Made by a program: the position numbers and the translations under genes. This document shows positions 60,972 to 64,000 of a stretch of 64,000 nt of DNA, piece by piece. Where the stretch lies: assembly GCA_012523405.1 (NCBI GenBank), contig JAAYIN010000051.1, positions 1 through 64,000 of the forward strand, read 5' to 3'. The first letter of the stretch is position 1, and each line of letters starts with the position of its first letter. Below the pieces are notes generated by a model, which was not told the DNA's origin, made no database searches, and saw nothing but the letters and a program-made list of their open reading frames with translations. Source of the stretch: Clostridiales bacterium. GTDB lineage: Bacteria > Bacillota > Clostridia > Christensenellales > Aristaeellaceae.

Positions 60972-62429
60972 ATGTTAATGGTTTCAATCCTTATTCCCAT
61001 ACTGGCTGCCGCTGCGCTGTTCATATGGCGACCAAAGAGCCGCAAGGTACGAAACGCCTTTACTTTTCTTGCGACCCTTCTGACCTCCCTATGCACCGCT
61101 TGGTGTATCATCACCGCAGGCGGTCACCAGTTTACCTTGCTAAGCCTAAGCTCCACGCTCACCATCAGCTTTAAGCTGGATGGTCTTGGACGTGTCTTCT
61201 CTGGGCTGGTTGCCTTTCTGTGGCCGCTGGCTACGCTGTATGCATTTGAGTATATGGAGCATGAAGGCGGCGAAAACACCTTCTTTGGCTTCTACCTGCT
61301 CAGCTATAGCGTAACCCTTGGCATCGCGTTTGCAGAGGACCTGATGTCGCTGTACATCTTCTACGAACTGCTCACGCTGGCTACGCTGTTCCTCGTAACT
61401 CACGGCATGAAGCCTGCGAATGTCTATGCAGGCCGCAAATATGTGTACTACTCTCTTGGCGGCGCTGCCCTTGCGTTCCTCGCATTGGTCACCGTCATTC
61501 ACTACAGCAGCAACTCGAACTTCACCATTGGCGGTATCCCCGCACTCGCCGCTGCACCTATGGAGCTGCTGCTTCCCATGTTCACCCTCGGTTTCCTTGG
61601 CTTTGGCGTAAAGGCCGCGATCTTCCCGTTCCACGGCTGGCTGCCTACCGCAAGCGTTGCCCCAACCCCTGTGACCGCGCTGCTGCATGCTGTAGCGGTT
61701 GTTAAGGCAGGTGCATTCGCCGTGATTCGCCTCGGATACTACTGCTTTAGCCCACAGCAATTACAAGGCACTTGGGCACAGACCGTCTGCCTTGCTATTG
61801 CGCTGATCAGCATCCTATACGGAAGCATCAATGCTGTTCGCGAGCCCCAGCTCAAACGCAGGCTCGCCTACTCCACCATGAGCAACCTGAGCTATGTGCT
61901 CTTTGGCGCCATGCTCTTCACCCCCGCAGGTCTTCAGGGCGGCTTGATGCACATGGTATTCCATGCGCTGATGAAAATCACACTTTTCAGCTGCGCAGGC
62001 GCTATCATCGTAAAGACCGGCAAAACCTATGTGGAGGATTTACGCGGTCTGAGCAAGAAAATGCCCACCGTTATGGCGGCATTCCTCTTTTGCGCTATTG
62101 CACTGGTCGGTATTCCGCCCTTTGTCGGCTTCCAAAGCAAATGGTCGCTGGCAACAGCCGGCTTTGAAAGCACCAACCCGCTGGGCTCCGTCGGCGCGAT
62201 CGTGCTGATCATATCCGCCGTGCTGACCGCTATTTATCTGCTCGTGCCTGCGCTGTCCGCCTATGTGCTGCCCCTTAGCGAAACCGCAGGGCTGCCCAAG
62301 GATGACTATGACCCGGGCATGCGCATGCGCTTTCCGCTCATCGCTGTTTGCGCTGTGATGCTTGTACTTGTGTTCTACTCCGCGCCGCTTGTTCAATACC
62401 TTGGACAGGTCGCAAGCGGACTACTGTAA
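60972..62429 (+). CDS. Proton-conducting antiporter-like subunit (third of four)
   Basis: The 485-residue protein keeps Glu132 (YIFYELLTLAT) and Lys214 (GFGVKAAIFPFHGWLP), then SVAPTPVTALLHAVAVVKAG with a His-Ala-Val sequence as seen in NuoL/MrpA-type subunits. About 14 membrane helices. Start after AAGGAGGAAATGAC. The distance to the previous stop is 12 nt and to the next start 15 nt. Confidence 0.88.
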   Translation: MLMVSILIPILAAAALFIWRPKSRKVRNAFTFLATLLTSLCTAWCIITAGGHQFTLLSLSSTLTISFKLDGLGRVFSGLVAFLWPLATLYAFEYMEHEGGENTFFGFYLLSYSVTLGIAFAEDLMSLYIFYELLTLATLFLVTHGMKPANVYAGRKYVYYSLGGAALAFLALVTVIHYSSNSNFTIGGIPALAAAPMELLLPMFTLGFLGFGVKAAIFPFHGWLPTASVAPTPVTALLHAVAVVKAGAFAVIRLGYYCFSPQQLQGTWAQTVCLAIALISILYGSINAVREPQLKRRLAYSTMSNLSYVLFGAMLFTPAGLQGGLMHMVFHALMKITLFSCAGAIIVKTGKTYVEDLRGLSKKMPTVMAAFLFCAIALVGIPPFVGFQSKWSLATAGFESTNPLGSVGAIVLIISAVLTAIYLLVPALSAYVLPLSETAGLPKDDYDPGMRMRFPLIAVCAVMLVLVFYSAPLVQYLGQVASGLL

Positions 62430-62444
62430 GGAGGGAGAAGCGAT

Positions 62445-64000
62445 ATGCAGGGATCTATTCTGTTGTTTGTTGCCGCGGTATTGCCTATGCTTGCCGCACC
62501 TCTGGCTTGGGTGCTCGAGCGAAAGCACAAGGGCGCAGCCATCCTTACCATGATCATCACCTCAGCCGCTGTGCTGGGCATGCTGGTGACTCTCTTTGTC
62601 TCAGCCCTTGGCGGACAGGAGACCTTCCTCATATGGGACGGCTTTTGCGGTCTTGGTCTCCAGATGCGTGCGGACGGCTTCCGCGCACTATATGCATGCA
62701 TCGCAGGCGTGATGTGGCTGGTAACATCCATATTCAGCCGTGATTACTTCAAGCACGGACACGCCATCGGGCGCTATGCGCTCTTCACGCTGATTACCTT
62801 TGGCGCGATGGTCGGTCTGCTATTGTCGGACACGTTCTTTAGTGCCTTCATCTTCTTTGAGATCATGTCCCTTGCGAGCTATCCTTGGGTTGCTCACGAG
62901 GAAACGCCCGACGCTATGCGCGCCGCTGAGACCTATCTTTACATCGCTGTGATTGGCGGTCTGGTCATGCTCATGGGCATCTTCCTATTGCCAAACAGCA
63001 TGGCTTCGATGTCATTCTCCCAGCTTCCCGCGGCTGCGCAGAGCGTTGGCGTAGAAAGCCTGATGCTGTCCGCGATTTTGATTCTCGTTGGCTTTGGCGC
63101 AAAAGCGGGTGCTTTCCCGCTTCATATCTGGCTGCCAAAGGCTCACCCCGTTGCCCCTGCACCTGCCAGTGCGCTGCTATCGGGCATGCTCACCAAGGCG
63201 GGTATCTTCGGCATGATCGTGCTCACCACTTTCCTGATGAGGGGGAGCGACACCTTCGCTGATTTACTCTTCCGCTTAGGCGTGATCACCATGTTCCTTG
63301 GTGCACTGCTTGCGGTATTCTCCGTGAACCTCAAGCGCACACTCGCCTGCTCCTCCCTCAGCCAAATCGGCTTCATCATGGTGGGCGTTGGGCTATGCGG
63401 CTTGCTGCAAGGCGAGAATGGTCTCGCTGCCTACGGCACAGTCCAGCATATGGTCAACCATTCCCTCTTTAAGCTCATACTGTTCATCAGCGCAGGTGTT
63501 GTGGCGATGAACACGGGCATGCTTCATCTCAACGATGTGCGCGGCTACGGCAGAGGAAAGATCGTGCTGCACATCGCGTTCCTCACAGCTGCGCTTGGTA
63601 TCAGCGGTGTTCCGTTCCTAAGCGGCTACATCAGCAAATCACTATTGCATGAGGGTTTGCTTGAGTACATTGCGCATCTGCAGCATATGGGTCTGAGCGC
63701 CACGCCCTATGCGATTGCTGAATGGGTCTTCATCATCTCAGGCGGCATGACCTTCTGCTACATGCTCAAGCTCTACATCTGCCTGTTCTGGCAAAAGCAC
63801 CCCACAAAGCAAGCGGAGTTTGATGCTCAGAAAAAGTATCTCTCCCCCCTATCCTCCATTGCGCTCCTGCTCTGCACGGCGATCATACCGATTCTTGGCA
63901 CACAGCCCGATCTGTTCATGACAGGCATTGGCGAGCTGTCCAGCAGCTTCCTAAACGCCGCTGCGCCCGCGCATCATATCGAGTATTTCAGCTCTGAGAA
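62445..64000 (+). CDS. Proton-conducting antiporter-like subunit (fourth of four), 3' end outside the window
   Basis: The frame is open from the ATG at 62445 (AAGGAGGGAGAAG upstream) to the window end, at least 518 residues. It keeps Glu139 (FIFFEIMSLAS) and Lys220 (GFGAKAGAFPLHIWLP), then AHPVAPAPASALLSGMLTKAG. After about residue 400 additional helices follow (AIAEWVFIISGGMTFCYML and beyond), so it may be one of the longer family members. Downstream genes are not visible, so it is unknown if redox subunits follow. Confidence 0.88.
   Translation, partial: MQGSILLFVAAVLPMLAAPLAWVLERKHKGAAILTMIITSAAVLGMLVTLFVSALGGQETFLIWDGFCGLGLQMRADGFRALYACIAGVMWLVTSIFSRDYFKHGHAIGRYALFTLITFGAMVGLLLSDTFFSAFIFFEIMSLASYPWVAHEETPDAMRAAETYLYIAVIGGLVMLMGIFLLPNSMASMSFSQLPAAAQSVGVESLMLSAILILVGFGAKAGAFPLHIWLPKAHPVAPAPASALLSGMLTKAGIFGMIVLTTFLMRGSDTFADLLFRLGVITMFLGALLAVFSVNLKRTLACSSLSQIGFIMVGVGLCGLLQGENGLAAYGTVQHMVNHSLFKLILFISAGVVAMNTGMLHLNDVRGYGRGKIVLHIAFLTAALGISGVPFLSGYISKSLLHEGLLEYIAHLQHMGLSATPYAIAEWVFIISGGMTFCYMLKLYICLFWQKHPTKQAEFDAQKKYLSPLSSIALLLCTAIIPILGTQPDLFMTGIGELSSSFLNAAAPAHHIEYFSSE

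Overview
The window looks like a chromosomal stretch from an anaerobic Clostridia-type Bacillota bacterium of moderate GC content. The support is the gene block plsX-acpP-rnc-smc-ftsY, strong AGGAGG-type ribosome sites, sigma-A-like promoters, and small families common in Clostridia (DUF975, DUF3842, C_GCAxxG_C_C, YwlG, YczE, ECF S-components). A gut lineage related to Christensenellales or Oscillospirales would fit, but the species cannot be fixed from this sequence. No rRNA or tRNA gene was seen.

Layout. 1-7.9 kb: a complete type I-C CRISPR-Cas locus on the minus strand (cas3-cas5c-cas8c-cas7-cas4-cas1-cas2, leader, and the leader-proximal end of the array, cut by the window edge). 8-14.3 kb: a five-gene minus-strand operon for a simple-sugar-type ABC transporter (binding protein, permease, double ATPase, YczE-like membrane protein, metallo-beta-lactamase-fold hydrolase) and a divergent GntR/UTRA regulator; two matching candidate operators lie between them. 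14.4-18.3 kb: a lipase-like DUF2974 protein, a GT4 glycosyltransferase plus flippase-like membrane protein, and a small nested inverted-repeat element. 18.3-28.6 kb: a long minus-strand housekeeping run (plsX, acpP, rnc, smc, ftsY, a DUF975 pseudogene, an intact DUF975 gene, GNAT, SpoU methyltransferase, ywlG). 28.7-32.5 kb: a 1248-residue membrane-anchored beta-propeller protein.

32.9-36.4 kb: a strongly diverged GMP-synthetase-like protein that lacks the glutaminase residues, an M19 dipeptidase, and a DapB-like amine dehydrogenase. 36.5-40.4 kb: three secreted proteins, two of them paralogous orphan solute-binding proteins without a permease. 40.5-44 kb: an ECF S-component, a uridine-kinase-like protein, DUF3842, an Mrp/ApbC ATPase and a C_GCAxxG_C_C protein; the S-component leader contains a possible bistable RNA that could hide the ribosome site. 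44.2-47 kb: asd-dapA-dapB for the lysine/diaminopimelate pathway. 47-53.4 kb: an XRE regulator, DegV, a PRK06851 ATPase, a large cell-wall-binding protein and a threonine-aldolase-like enzyme. 53.5-55 kb: a multi-pass glycosyltransferase.

55.1-64 kb: an Mrp/Mbh-type cation-proton antiporter operon in the order E-F-G-MbhD-(MbhE+B fusion)-C followed by four consecutive MrpD/NuoL-like proton channels, the last cut by the window end. This order resembles the antiporter half of membrane-bound hydrogenases, so redox subunits may follow outside the window. The best candidates for something undescribed are the GuaA-like protein, the ECF leader RNA, the four-channel antiporter module, and the internally duplicated cell-wall protein.
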